Source: Betaproteobacteria bacterium (GTDB lineage: Bacteria; Pseudomonadota; Gammaproteobacteria; Burkholderiales; Rhodocyclaceae). From it: a stretch of DNA of 11,933 bases. The translations under genes and the position numbers were made by a program. The stretch lies in the NCBI GenBank assembly GCA_028065725.1, contig JAPTVL010000068.1, forward strand, positions 1-11,933, in the 5' to 3' direction. This document shows, piece by piece, positions 6,578 to 11,933 of the stretch (its first letter is position 1; the number at the start of each line of letters is the position of its first letter). The notes below the pieces were generated by a model. It made no database searches. It was not told where the DNA came from and worked only from the letters and a program-made list of their open reading frames with translations.

Positions 6578-7048
6578 ATGAAACTGAGCTCGAGCACATT
6601 CGCCCACCATGCCGACATCCCCAGCCTCCACACCTGCGAAGGCCGCGACCAGTCACCGCCGCTGGCGTGGTCCGGCGTACCGGCCGGCACCCAAAGCCTG
6701 GCGCTGATCGTCGACGACCCCGACGCCCCCGATCCGGCCGCGCCGAAGATGACCTGGGTGCACTGGGTGCTCTACAACCTCCCTCCCGACACCACCGGCC
6801 TCCCTGCCGGCGTGGCCCGTGCCGATCTGCCGCCCGGCACACGCGAAGGCCTCAACGATTGGCAGCGCGAAGGCTACGGCGGCCCCTGCCCGCCCATCGG
6901 CCGCCATCGCTATGTTCACAAGTTGTACGCGCTCGACACCGTCCTGCCGGTTCTCCAGCCGGCGACCAAGGCCGTGCTGGAAAAGGCGATGCAGGGGCAT
7001 ATCCTGGTGCAGGGGGAGTTGGTGGGGTATTACAAGAAGAAAGAATAA
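6578..7048 (+). CDS. YbhB/YbcL-family PEBP (Raf kinase inhibitor-like) protein
   Basis: Phosphatidylethanolamine-binding-protein fold with an anion-binding pocket. The bacterial members have no settled biochemical role. From the ATG at 6578 the product is 156 residues, the usual length for YbhB. Family motifs are visible: SPPLAWSGVPAGTQSLALIV, then the DPDAPDP signature, HWVLYNLPPDT, and GGPCPPIGRHRYVHKLYALD, which contains the G-x-HRY motif of the ligand site. AAAGGAA at 6564-6570 is a good ribosome site seven bases before this ATG. The frame stays open upstream. It holds another ATG at 6527 and, from an ATT at 6488, a segment that reads like a Sec signal peptide ending in ACAA. A periplasmic YbcL-like form therefore remains possible. 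The gene is divergent from eat and is the last host-like gene before the lower-GC insert. Confidence 0.88.
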   Translation: MKLSSSTFAHHADIPSLHTCEGRDQSPPLAWSGVPAGTQSLALIVDDPDAPDPAAPKMTWVHWVLYNLPPDTTGLPAGVARADLPPGTREGLNDWQREGYGGPCPPIGRHRYVHKLYALDTVLPVLQPATKAVLEKAMQGHILVQGELVGYYKKKE

Positions 7049-7346
7049 AGGCGTGTGCGGCGCAGTAGTCCGATTACAGATGGTTCTGAACTGACAGTCT
7101 CAAGCGGCCAGAAGCGGAAGATCAAGAAGATCAGCGCCAGTGGCATTAGCCGCGCGCAAAGGCTCGGCTGGTTTCGGCCAATTACGGTCGGTCATCCTCC
7201 CTCTCGGTTACGATCGGCTCCCGACTTGAGCGCTGGCACCGGGAGAAACCGTGGTACGTCCCCTATTACGCCCTATTACGCGCGTCGAGGAGATGCTCGC
7301 CCAGTTGAGCTGCGCCGGCGTTCCGAGTTGTGATCAGCTGCGCAGA
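7049..7346. other. Intergenic junction between the PEBP gene and the lower-GC operon
   Basis: About 300 bases without a credible gene; the reading frames through it look unlike protein. No terminator hairpin was found after the PEBP stop or after the nuclease-like gene. The stretch holds a tandem decamer (7261-7280). Just before it is a phrase (around 7249-7264, CCGTGGTACGTCCCCT) that resembles degenerate intergenic repeats linked to REP-associated or IS200-like transposases; that resemblance is from memory only. The interval is the likely left edge of the insert. Confidence 0.4.
7261..7280. repeat. Tandem duplication of CCCTATTACG
   Basis: CCCTATTACG occurs twice back to back, followed by CG. 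Two copies of a decamer may come from slippage or a small duplication near an old insertion site. Confidence 0.6.
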
Positions 7347-8279
7347 TCAGTTAATGGCCTTGGCCGCGACCGCAGCTGCTGACTCGTTCCAGGTCCGAAT
7401 GCGCTTGAGCAGATCGGGCTCGATGCGGTCTAGAAAGTCCACGAGCCTCAAACGATCAAACAAAAGACCTGCATAGCTGACGAGACCCCCCCAATGGTTA
7501 GGACAGGTTGATTCGGATACGCAGAAGGCGCGAACAGGTACCACGAGGAAGGTGCGATGCTTCATCCACCGTCTGATGAAGGCATCGGGCTGAAGCTGTG
7601 TCGTGTGCTCCCTCCAGTTGGATCCGGTCTTGCATTGACAGAAGATGATCAGCTTCCCTCCACGCTTGTCTGAGAACGGAATCCATGCCGCTGAATCAAG
7701 CCGGTCGTCGTTGGCATTGACCGGACCAGGATCCAAGGCCTCGAAGCCGCCACCTTCTCCGAGGGCTCCACAGAGCGCGTCGACCTTGTCGCGGAACGTG
7801 CCTCCGATCGCCGTGCCGAAGACCACGGACTGTGCGCGGTTATAGCCGAGATAGCAGCGAAGCACGGCAGCCGATATCTCCTCCAGAAGACCGGTGCCAT
7901 CGATGTCCGCTTGCACCTTGTCGGCCGTCATGTTGAGCCGCGTGCTAAGTAGCAAGTAGCGGTAAACGACAGCGCGTTCAGAAAAGTCGCTGGGATCGTG
8001 CCGCAGAACCGTCCCTTTCAGGTCCAGCGCGAAGGGGTAGCCTCCAACGCATGATTTGCTGCGACGATCAATTTCTATCATCACGTCGTCCAACGCGTCT
8101 GCGTTGATGTCGTCCTCGTCGTTCACGCCCTCGTTGTACTCGTTGTCGCCGGTACGGCCCAAGTAGGCAAGGATCTCGCGTGCCGACACTGAATCGTTCT
8201 GCCACGCCATGAGTTCGGCGAAGTCCGCGAGTTCGTGTACGTCTGCCCGAGGAGACGGGAGTGCAGGAAGCTTAAACAT
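7347..8279 (-). CDS. Uncharacterised protein with a PD-(D/E)XK-like nuclease motif
   Basis: A 310-residue protein that I do not recognise as a named family. The C-terminal half has the look of a PD-(D/E)XK endonuclease core. D195 in RLDSAAWIPF is followed by a short loop and a strand, KLIIFCQCKTGS, giving Q215-x-K217. This is the Q-x-K variant known from Mrr-type and some other restriction enzymes. A helix with TFRDKVDALCGAL (161-173) precedes the motif, as expected for the helix that opens this fold. The N-terminal half includes an acidic, disordered-looking segment near residues 45-65 (NEYNEGVNDEDDINADALDD) and no clear known domain. No signal peptide or membrane segment is seen. The ATG at 8279 follows the ParB-like stop by only two bases, so it is the last gene of the four-gene operon. 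The role proposed here, DNA cleavage in a defence or modification system, is inference. Confidence 0.75.
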   Translation of the reverse strand: MFKLPALPSPRADVHELADFAELMAWQNDSVSAREILAYLGRTGDNEYNEGVNDEDDINADALDDVMIEIDRRSKSCVGGYPFALDLKGTVLRHDPSDFSERAVVYRYLLLSTRLNMTADKVQADIDGTGLLEEISAAVLRCYLGYNRAQSVVFGTAIGGTFRDKVDALCGALGEGGGFEALDPGPVNANDDRLDSAAWIPFSDKRGGKLIIFCQCKTGSNWREHTTQLQPDAFIRRWMKHRTFLVVPVRAFCVSESTCPNHWGGLVSYAGLLFDRLRLVDFLDRIEPDLLKRIRTWNESAAAVAAKAIN

Positions 8280-8281
8280 GG

Positions 8282-9385
8282 CTACTCAGCGATACGGGGC
8301 TTTTTTTGGTTGGGGTTCGCCTTTCGTTCCATCTCGGTGTAGAGATCATCGGCCATGTTTGCGATAGATCCTGCGATCTTCAGCAGCTCGTGAGAGTTGT
8401 CGTACCCGGAAGAGAGTGCAGCCCGAGCAGTAGTCAGCTCACGCTTTGCCGCCAACAGCGCCTCCTCGAAGACCGACGTCGCGGGTCGAGAAATCTCGTA
8501 CGACTTGTTCAGGTCCTCACCAGCTCGCAAGGCCGCAATAGCCTCACGATTCGCCACGACTGCATTTAGCATCCGCAGGTGCGGGTTCTGCGTCTCAACC
8601 ACAGGTGGGAGATTCTGCGAGCGATCGCCATAGAGCCAAACGCAGAGCTCTTTCAGTTCCTTGAGCTTCTCCTTCGGCACAGGAGACACGGTCTCCTTCT
8701 CCTTTGGCGCAACGCTCAGGAAGTTGCTGATGCCTTCGTAGTCCAGGCCAGTGTATAGGTGCGAAAACGCCAGTCGAGTTCTGAAGACGTTCTCTCGGTT
8801 GTACACGCCCTCGCGCTCAGCCTGCTCGAGGACCATCAGGCCGCGATACAGACGTTGAACTGTGTTATGTCGGTCACCGATCTGGTTGGCGATATCAGCC
8901 AAGGGGATGCCAAACGTCTTGTGGACGGTGACAATGTAGGAAGCCTTCGCGTAGCTACTCCATTTCGCCGGCCCGTTGACATGCTTGAACCCAAGGAAAC
9001 GCCAAGCATCTTCCCGCGTCGAGAAGATCGTTGGAACGGTTTCAAGGTCCGCGCGCGCCTCTTTAGAAAGCGCGGGGACGGCCCATCCGAGTTCCTTGTT
9101 CTTGTCGCCCCCCAGCAGCACCTTCACGGCTGCCAGGCGCCGGTTCCCCTCGATGACGATGTTCCTACCGTCTTCTTTGGCGACGATCAAAGCCTCATGG
9201 GGGAAGAATCCGCTCGCGGAAATGGATTGGACCAACTCTCGGACATCCATCGCCTCCCAAAGGATTTTGAGTATTTCGTCCTCGGGCGTGGCCTTAGTAA
9301 TCCCGTACTCTGCTAAGCGTGGGTTCTCGTAATCAAAGTGCAAATCCGAGACTTTGGTCAGAACTACGTTGAGAGCTTTGTTCAC
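8282..9385 (-). CDS. ParB/Srx-fold protein associated with a DNA methylase
   Basis: A 367-residue protein with an N-terminal ParB-like domain. LVQSISASGFFPHEALIVAK (about 51-70) leads into VIEGNRRLAAVKVLL (77-91), the equivalent of the ParB nucleotide-binding GERRxRA box. A helix-turn-helix-like segment, IPLADIANQIGDRHNTVQRL, lies at 160-179. The C-terminal 150 residues are mainly helical and charged (KEKLKELKELC, EEALLAAKRELTTARAAL) and may form a coiled coil or partner-binding region. ParB-fold proteins bind CTP or ATP and in some systems act as DNA clamps or nucleases. No ParA gene is adjacent, so plasmid partitioning is unlikely. The start is a GTG at 9385 with AAGGAA six bases upstream, overlapping the methylase stop by four bases (GTGA). 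It is the third gene of the operon and is probably functionally tied to the methylase and the nuclease-like protein. Confidence 0.8.
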   Translation of the reverse strand: MNKALNVVLTKVSDLHFDYENPRLAEYGITKATPEDEILKILWEAMDVRELVQSISASGFFPHEALIVAKEDGRNIVIEGNRRLAAVKVLLGGDKNKELGWAVPALSKEARADLETVPTIFSTREDAWRFLGFKHVNGPAKWSSYAKASYIVTVHKTFGIPLADIANQIGDRHNTVQRLYRGLMVLEQAEREGVYNRENVFRTRLAFSHLYTGLDYEGISNFLSVAPKEKETVSPVPKEKLKELKELCVWLYGDRSQNLPPVVETQNPHLRMLNAVVANREAIAALRAGEDLNKSYEISRPATSVFEEALLAAKRELTTARAALSSGYDNSHELLKIAGSIANMADDLYTEMERKANPNQKKPRIAE

Positions 9386-10281
9386 GCTATGTTCCTTGGG
9401 GTGATCTCTTTGAACTCGAATTTTCTGGCGCCGATTCTCATCGTTCGGGGCAGACGCATTCGATGCGGCGCAATGACCAATTCATTGGTCGCTCGCTTCT
9501 CCTGAAGCGAGTAGTTGATCGGCAACAGCGCAATCTGCTGATTCTTGTACAGGCGCCTCACGAGCTCGGCGTCATCATAGGACATCACCCAAGGCAGGAT
9601 CTTCTGCTGGGCCATGTACATCGAGATTTCCCCATGATCGTCAGGCTCGTAGGCGTTGAGATATAGACGCTGGCCTTTCTCGACATAGGGCGGATCCAGA
9701 TACACGAACGCGCTCTTGCGCCCATTGCCACTCGGCAGTTTCTCCTTCAAGAACACGACTGCATCCAAGTTGCTAACATCGATCTGCTCGCGCAGCTTGC
9801 CGATCTCGAGTACGCGTTCAGCAAGAGCAGGCTTGGTGAAGCGAACGTCCAACCGCCATTCACCGGCTTGCTCGTATCCGCCAATCGGGCCACTGTTGAG
9901 AACGCCAGATCGGTTGCAGCGGTTCATGTAGAAGGCCGCGAAGCCAACGTCCCTCATCTCCTTGCCATCGGGAGAGAGGCATGTCTCACGCAGTCCCTTC
10001 CACTCCTGCAAGTCAAGCTTCGCGGTCATGATCCTATCGACGAACCACTCAGGCTCATCGAGGACGGTCCGCCAGAACGAGTAGATTCGGAAATCGGCGT
10101 CGTTGATGGAGATACGTCGCACAACCCCATCGGCAAGCAGCGCCAGGGCAGCGCCCGCCCCGCCTGCATATGGCTCGAAGTAATCAACTCCGCGGATGCC
10201 ATTGAGGTCCAGGACGTCGGTGAGGAAGGGGGCAAGCCCGGCCTTGCCGCCGGGATACCTGAGTGGGCTGAGCAACTTCAT
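9382..10281 (-). CDS. D12-class DNA adenine-N6 methyltransferase (Dam-like)
   Basis: A 299-residue S-adenosylmethionine-dependent enzyme predicted to methylate adenine at N6. It shows the D12 (class alpha) motif order: RYPGGK (8-13) at the N-terminus, FEPYAGGAGAAL (35-46) as the AdoMet-binding motif I, NRCNRSGV (120-127) in the middle, and DPPY (196-199) as catalytic motif IV. The target site cannot be read from the sequence; members of this class include GATC methylases but others differ. The ATG at 10281 overlaps the stop of the upstream ribbon-helix-helix gene as ATGA, with GGTGAG eight bases upstream as ribosome site. All four genes of this operon are spaced or overlapped by four bases or fewer. 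An adjacent ParB-like gene and a candidate nuclease gene suggest a modification component of a restriction-like system rather than a housekeeping Dam. Confidence 0.93.
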   Translation of the reverse strand: MKLLSPLRYPGGKAGLAPFLTDVLDLNGIRGVDYFEPYAGGAGAALALLADGVVRRISINDADFRIYSFWRTVLDEPEWFVDRIMTAKLDLQEWKGLRETCLSPDGKEMRDVGFAAFYMNRCNRSGVLNSGPIGGYEQAGEWRLDVRFTKPALAERVLEIGKLREQIDVSNLDAVVFLKEKLPSGNGRKSAFVYLDPPYVEKGQRLYLNAYEPDDHGEISMYMAQQKILPWVMSYDDAELVRRLYKNQQIALLPINYSLQEKRATNELVIAPHRMRLPRTMRIGARKFEFKEITPRNIA

Positions 10282-10535
10282 ATGCTTGTCTCACCCGATT
10301 TAAAGGCAGGCGACACCGAGCGACCAAGCGTGCTATCTGCGTCTCGCATGCCAAGTTCAACAAGTCGCCGAACGGCTTCTGGCCGCGTGGGAAGGTCGGG
10401 CTGCGCCTTTCTCCAGAGGTCGACCGCCTCTAGCAGGTCAGGCTGAAAGCGCGTGCCAACAAGCGTGCCAGTGGTTGTGGCGCGCGGTTTACGTTCAGGT
10501 GGCTTTGATGTTTTCACGTTAACACGATACCACAC
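10278..10535 (-). CDS. Small ribbon-helix-helix DNA-binding protein
   Basis: First gene of the four-gene operon. It encodes 85 residues from a GTG at 10535, or 79 from the GTG at 10517, where the protein would begin (M)KTSKPPERKPRATT. Neither start has a good ribosome site, so the start is uncertain. The core, TGTLVGTRFQPDLLEAVDLW followed by TRPEAVRRLVELGM, has the strand-helix-helix pattern of Arc/CopG-type proteins. A basic, proline-rich N-terminal tail precedes it. Such proteins usually bind operator DNA as dimers. Here the likely job is to autoregulate the operon, or to guide one of its products to DNA. The stop overlaps the methylase ATG (ATGA). An antitoxin role is an alternative, but no toxin-sized partner is next to it. 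Confidence 0.75.
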   Translation of the reverse strand: MWYRVNVKTSKPPERKPRATTTGTLVGTRFQPDLLEAVDLWRKAQPDLPTRPEAVRRLVELGMRDADSTLGRSVSPAFKSGETSI

Positions 10536-10738
10536 GAGGGGATCGCACCGTGCTCTGCGGAAGCTTGTTGCTTAAAGTTAGCCAGTCGCGGCATGAGCAG
10601 CGCGTTGAAGGCGGATGTTGTACCGGGCTCAGAAAGCTTACAAATAGTCCCTTTTCTGTGTGTAAGCTGGCGTTTGAGACCTCCCACTGAGAGTCCGCAA
10701 CCGCTGCTTAGCAGACGGTCAAGGCATCAGATTCACCG
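10536..10738. other. Upstream region of the four-gene operon and right junction of the insert
   Basis: About 200 bases without a credible gene. It must contain the promoter of the minus-strand operon, but I could not find convincing -35/-10 boxes. A single GATC lies at 10540-10543, just upstream of the first gene. The stretch 10634-10700 contains an inverted repeat and text resembling the outer end of an insertion sequence. The right edge of the insert is probably here or at the end of the short open frame at 10739. Confidence 0.4.
10635..10668. repeat. Inverted repeat AGCTTACA-N18-TGTAAGCT
   Basis: Two perfect 8-bp arms (10635-10642 and 10661-10668) are separated by 18 bases. No T-run follows. 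It may be an operator for the ribbon-helix-helix protein or a relic of a transposon end. The wording around it (CTGTGTGTAAGCTGGC) is reminiscent of IS256-family ends, from memory only. Confidence 0.45.
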
Positions 10739-10810
10739 TCAGCTCAGGTCGACATTGAGACGGTTCACCGCGTCCCGCTCGAACCTCCGCTTAGGGTCGC
10801 TTTCAGTCAT
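10739..10810 (-). pseudogene. Possible 5' remnant of a gene that followed allophanate hydrolase (23 codons)
   Basis: An ATG at 10810 overlaps the allophanate hydrolase stop as ATGA. It opens a frame of 23 codons, MTESDPKRRFERDAVNRLNV plus DLS, ending at a TGA at 10741-10739. The ATGA coupling is typical of real downstream genes in such operons. The reading is hydrophilic and plausible as a protein N-terminus. I do not recognise it. It may be the stump of a gene cut by arrival of the lower-GC insert, a real tiny peptide gene, or coincidence. Confidence 0.3.
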
Positions 10811-11933
10811 TTCGCAACCAGCCACGCCCGCCATCCCCCGAACGCCGTAATATCCTTCGCATCGGCCACCCCGATGCCTTCGCAGATGAACCCGTTCACC
10901 ACCGATCCATCGGCCAGTTCCAGCTTGCCGATACCGAGCGGCGCGGGGATGCCGGCGACGAAGGAGCCGAACTGGCTGGCGGGCATTTCCCAGACTTCGC
11001 AGGCGATGGATGCGCCGCCCGTTTCCACCTTGATCAGGCCGGGGCGCTTGCCGTCGGGCAGGGCGTAGAAGCGGTAGGTGGGCGCGGTCTGCGTCGCACT
11101 CACCAAACGTGCGTTGCGCTCGGTGAGCTGATGATTGAGCGGCAGGCCGGAGAGGTGGGCGCCGACGACGGCGACGCGGACCTGGCCGTCCGCCAACAGG
11201 TTCAGTTTCCCGGCCGGCGGCAGCGGGTGCTCGGTGGCACCCAGCTTGCCGCCCAGCGCCTGCTGCATTTTGGACGCCAGGTGCAGCAGCGGACCGTCCT
11301 GGTGCGGCGGCGCAATCAGCGTCACGCCGAACGGCAGGCCGTCGTTCTGGAACCCGGCCGGCACGGCGGTGGCGGCCAGATCGAGCAGGTTCATGAAGTT
11401 GGTGTAATGGCCGAGGTTGGCGTTGAGGCGGATGGGGTCGGCCTGCATTTCTTCAATGCGATAGATCGTGCCGGCGGTGGGAGTGAGCATGACGTCGATG
11501 TCGTTCCACACCGCGTCGCACACGCGCTTGTATGCGCGCAGCTTGTAGAGATGGGCGAAGGTGTCGGCGGCGCCGATGTCGCGGCCGCCGGCGATGATTT
11601 CGCGCACCGGCGGAAAGACTTTCTCGGGCTGCGTGTCGAAGAAATCGCGGATGGCGAGATAGCGCTCGGCGACCCAGGGGCCGCCGTAGAGCAGGCGCGC
11701 GGTGTCGAGGAAGGGCGCGAGGTCGATTGCCACCGGCGTGCCGCCGAGTGATTTCATCCTGGCCACCGCTTCGCCGAACAGTCGCTCCGCCTCGGCGTTG
11801 CCGAAAAACTCCAGGTCCTTCTGCATCGGCACGCCGAAGCGGAAGCCGGCCGCGCGGCCGAAGTCGAAACCGTGCGGCGCCAGCGGGCGCGAGTATTCGT
11901 CGGCGGCATCGAAGCCGGCGGCGACCGCCAGCA
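10807..11933 (-). CDS. atzF: Allophanate hydrolase, C-terminal part; start beyond window
   Basis: Second enzyme of ATP-dependent urea degradation (urea carboxylase then allophanate hydrolase, EC 3.5.1.54), breaking allophanate to ammonia and carbon dioxide. About 374 residues are present of an expected 600 or so. The frame is open to the right edge. The first part is the end of the amidase-signature domain: FRFGVPMQKDLEFFGNAEAE, the hallmark LLYGGPWVAERYLAI, ML.PTAGTIYRIEE, and AVPAGFQNDGLPFGVTLIAP. The family's C-terminal domain follows: VRVAVVGAHLSGLPLNHQL, APTYRFYALPDGKRPGLIKV, and a final GWRAWLVAK. In the yeast enzyme this domain is reported to decarboxylate the intermediate. The Ser-Ser-Lys amidase triad lies outside the window. 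An ATG at 11832 is internal, not the true start. An ATGA-coupled short frame follows its stop. The symbol follows family usage. Confidence 0.93.
   Translation of the reverse strand, partial: LAVAAGFDAADEYSRPLAPHGFDFGRAAGFRFGVPMQKDLEFFGNAEAERLFGEAVARMKSLGGTPVAIDLAPFLDTARLLYGGPWVAERYLAIRDFFDTQPEKVFPPVREIIAGGRDIGAADTFAHLYKLRAYKRVCDAVWNDIDVMLTPTAGTIYRIEEMQADPIRLNANLGHYTNFMNLLDLAATAVPAGFQNDGLPFGVTLIAPPHQDGPLLHLASKMQQALGGKLGATEHPLPPAGKLNLLADGQVRVAVVGAHLSGLPLNHQLTERNARLVSATQTAPTYRFYALPDGKRPGLIKVETGGASIACEVWEMPASQFGSFVAGIPAPLGIGKLELADGSVVNGFICEGIGVADAKDITAFGGWRAWLVAK

Noticed and set aside
7332..7350. TGATC ... GATCA short inverted repeat at the stop of the nuclease-like gene as a terminator
   Set aside because: The stem is only five bases, the loop is nine, and no T-run follows on the minus strand.
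8282..9385. Plasmid or chromosome partition gene
   Set aside because: There is no ParA neighbour, no parS-like repeats were noticed, and the gene is embedded in a methylase/nuclease-like operon.
10278..10535. Toxin-antitoxin reading of the ribbon-helix-helix gene
   Set aside because: The overlapping neighbour is a full-length adenine methylase, not a small toxin. An autoregulator role fits better.
7097..10680. Inexact inverted match between GTCTCAAGCGGCCAG (7097-7111) and CTGGCGTTTGAGAC (10667-10680) as possible terminal repeats of the insert
   Set aside because: The match needs a mismatch and a gap. Comparing two stretches of about 300 bases gives 7-base matches by chance, and the sequences beside it do not agree.

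Overview
The window is GC-rich chromosomal DNA interrupted by one stretch of clearly lower GC. A hand count gives about 77% GC in 4501-4560 (inside eutB) and about 50% in 8341-8400 (inside the insert). The genes and codon bias suggest a betaproteobacterium, probably of the Azoarcus/Thauera/Aromatoleum type (Rhodocyclales). That placement is inference from pattern recognition, not a database match.

Layout. 1-644 (minus): 5' three-quarters of purU, formyltetrahydrofolate deformylase, cut by the window edge. 752-1839 (plus): a divergent two-gene operon of an XRE-cupin regulator and a GNAT acetyltransferase, overlapping by ATGA. 1967-2587 (plus): a YajG-like lipoprotein with its own sigma70-type promoter and a strong intrinsic terminator. 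2682-6237 (minus): the short, microcompartment-free ethanolamine operon eat-eutB-eutC. It has a good sigma54 -24/-12 promoter and several upstream palindromes at 6272-6405. 6578-7048 (plus): a PEBP/YbhB-like protein, possibly with an unannotated signal peptide. 7347-10535 (minus): a compact four-gene operon in lower-GC DNA, in transcription order a ribbon-helix-helix protein, a D12-class DNA adenine methylase, a ParB-like protein and a protein with a PD-(D/E)XK-like motif. 10807-11933 (minus): C-terminal part of allophanate hydrolase, cut by the right edge.

How it works together. The core genes share a nitrogen and one-carbon theme. Eat imports ethanolamine, EutBC splits it to acetaldehyde and ammonia, and allophanate hydrolase finishes ATP-dependent urea breakdown. 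A sigma54 promoter on the ethanolamine operon fits nitrogen or ethanolamine-responsive control.

The four-gene operon looks like a horizontally acquired insert between the PEBP gene and the urea-degradation operon. Its parts (modification methylase, ParB-type nucleotide-binding fold, candidate nuclease, small DNA-binding regulator) suggest a restriction-modification-like defence system. I do not recognise it as a named system, and it is the most interesting item here. No integrase, transposase, tRNA, rRNA or CRISPR array was seen.
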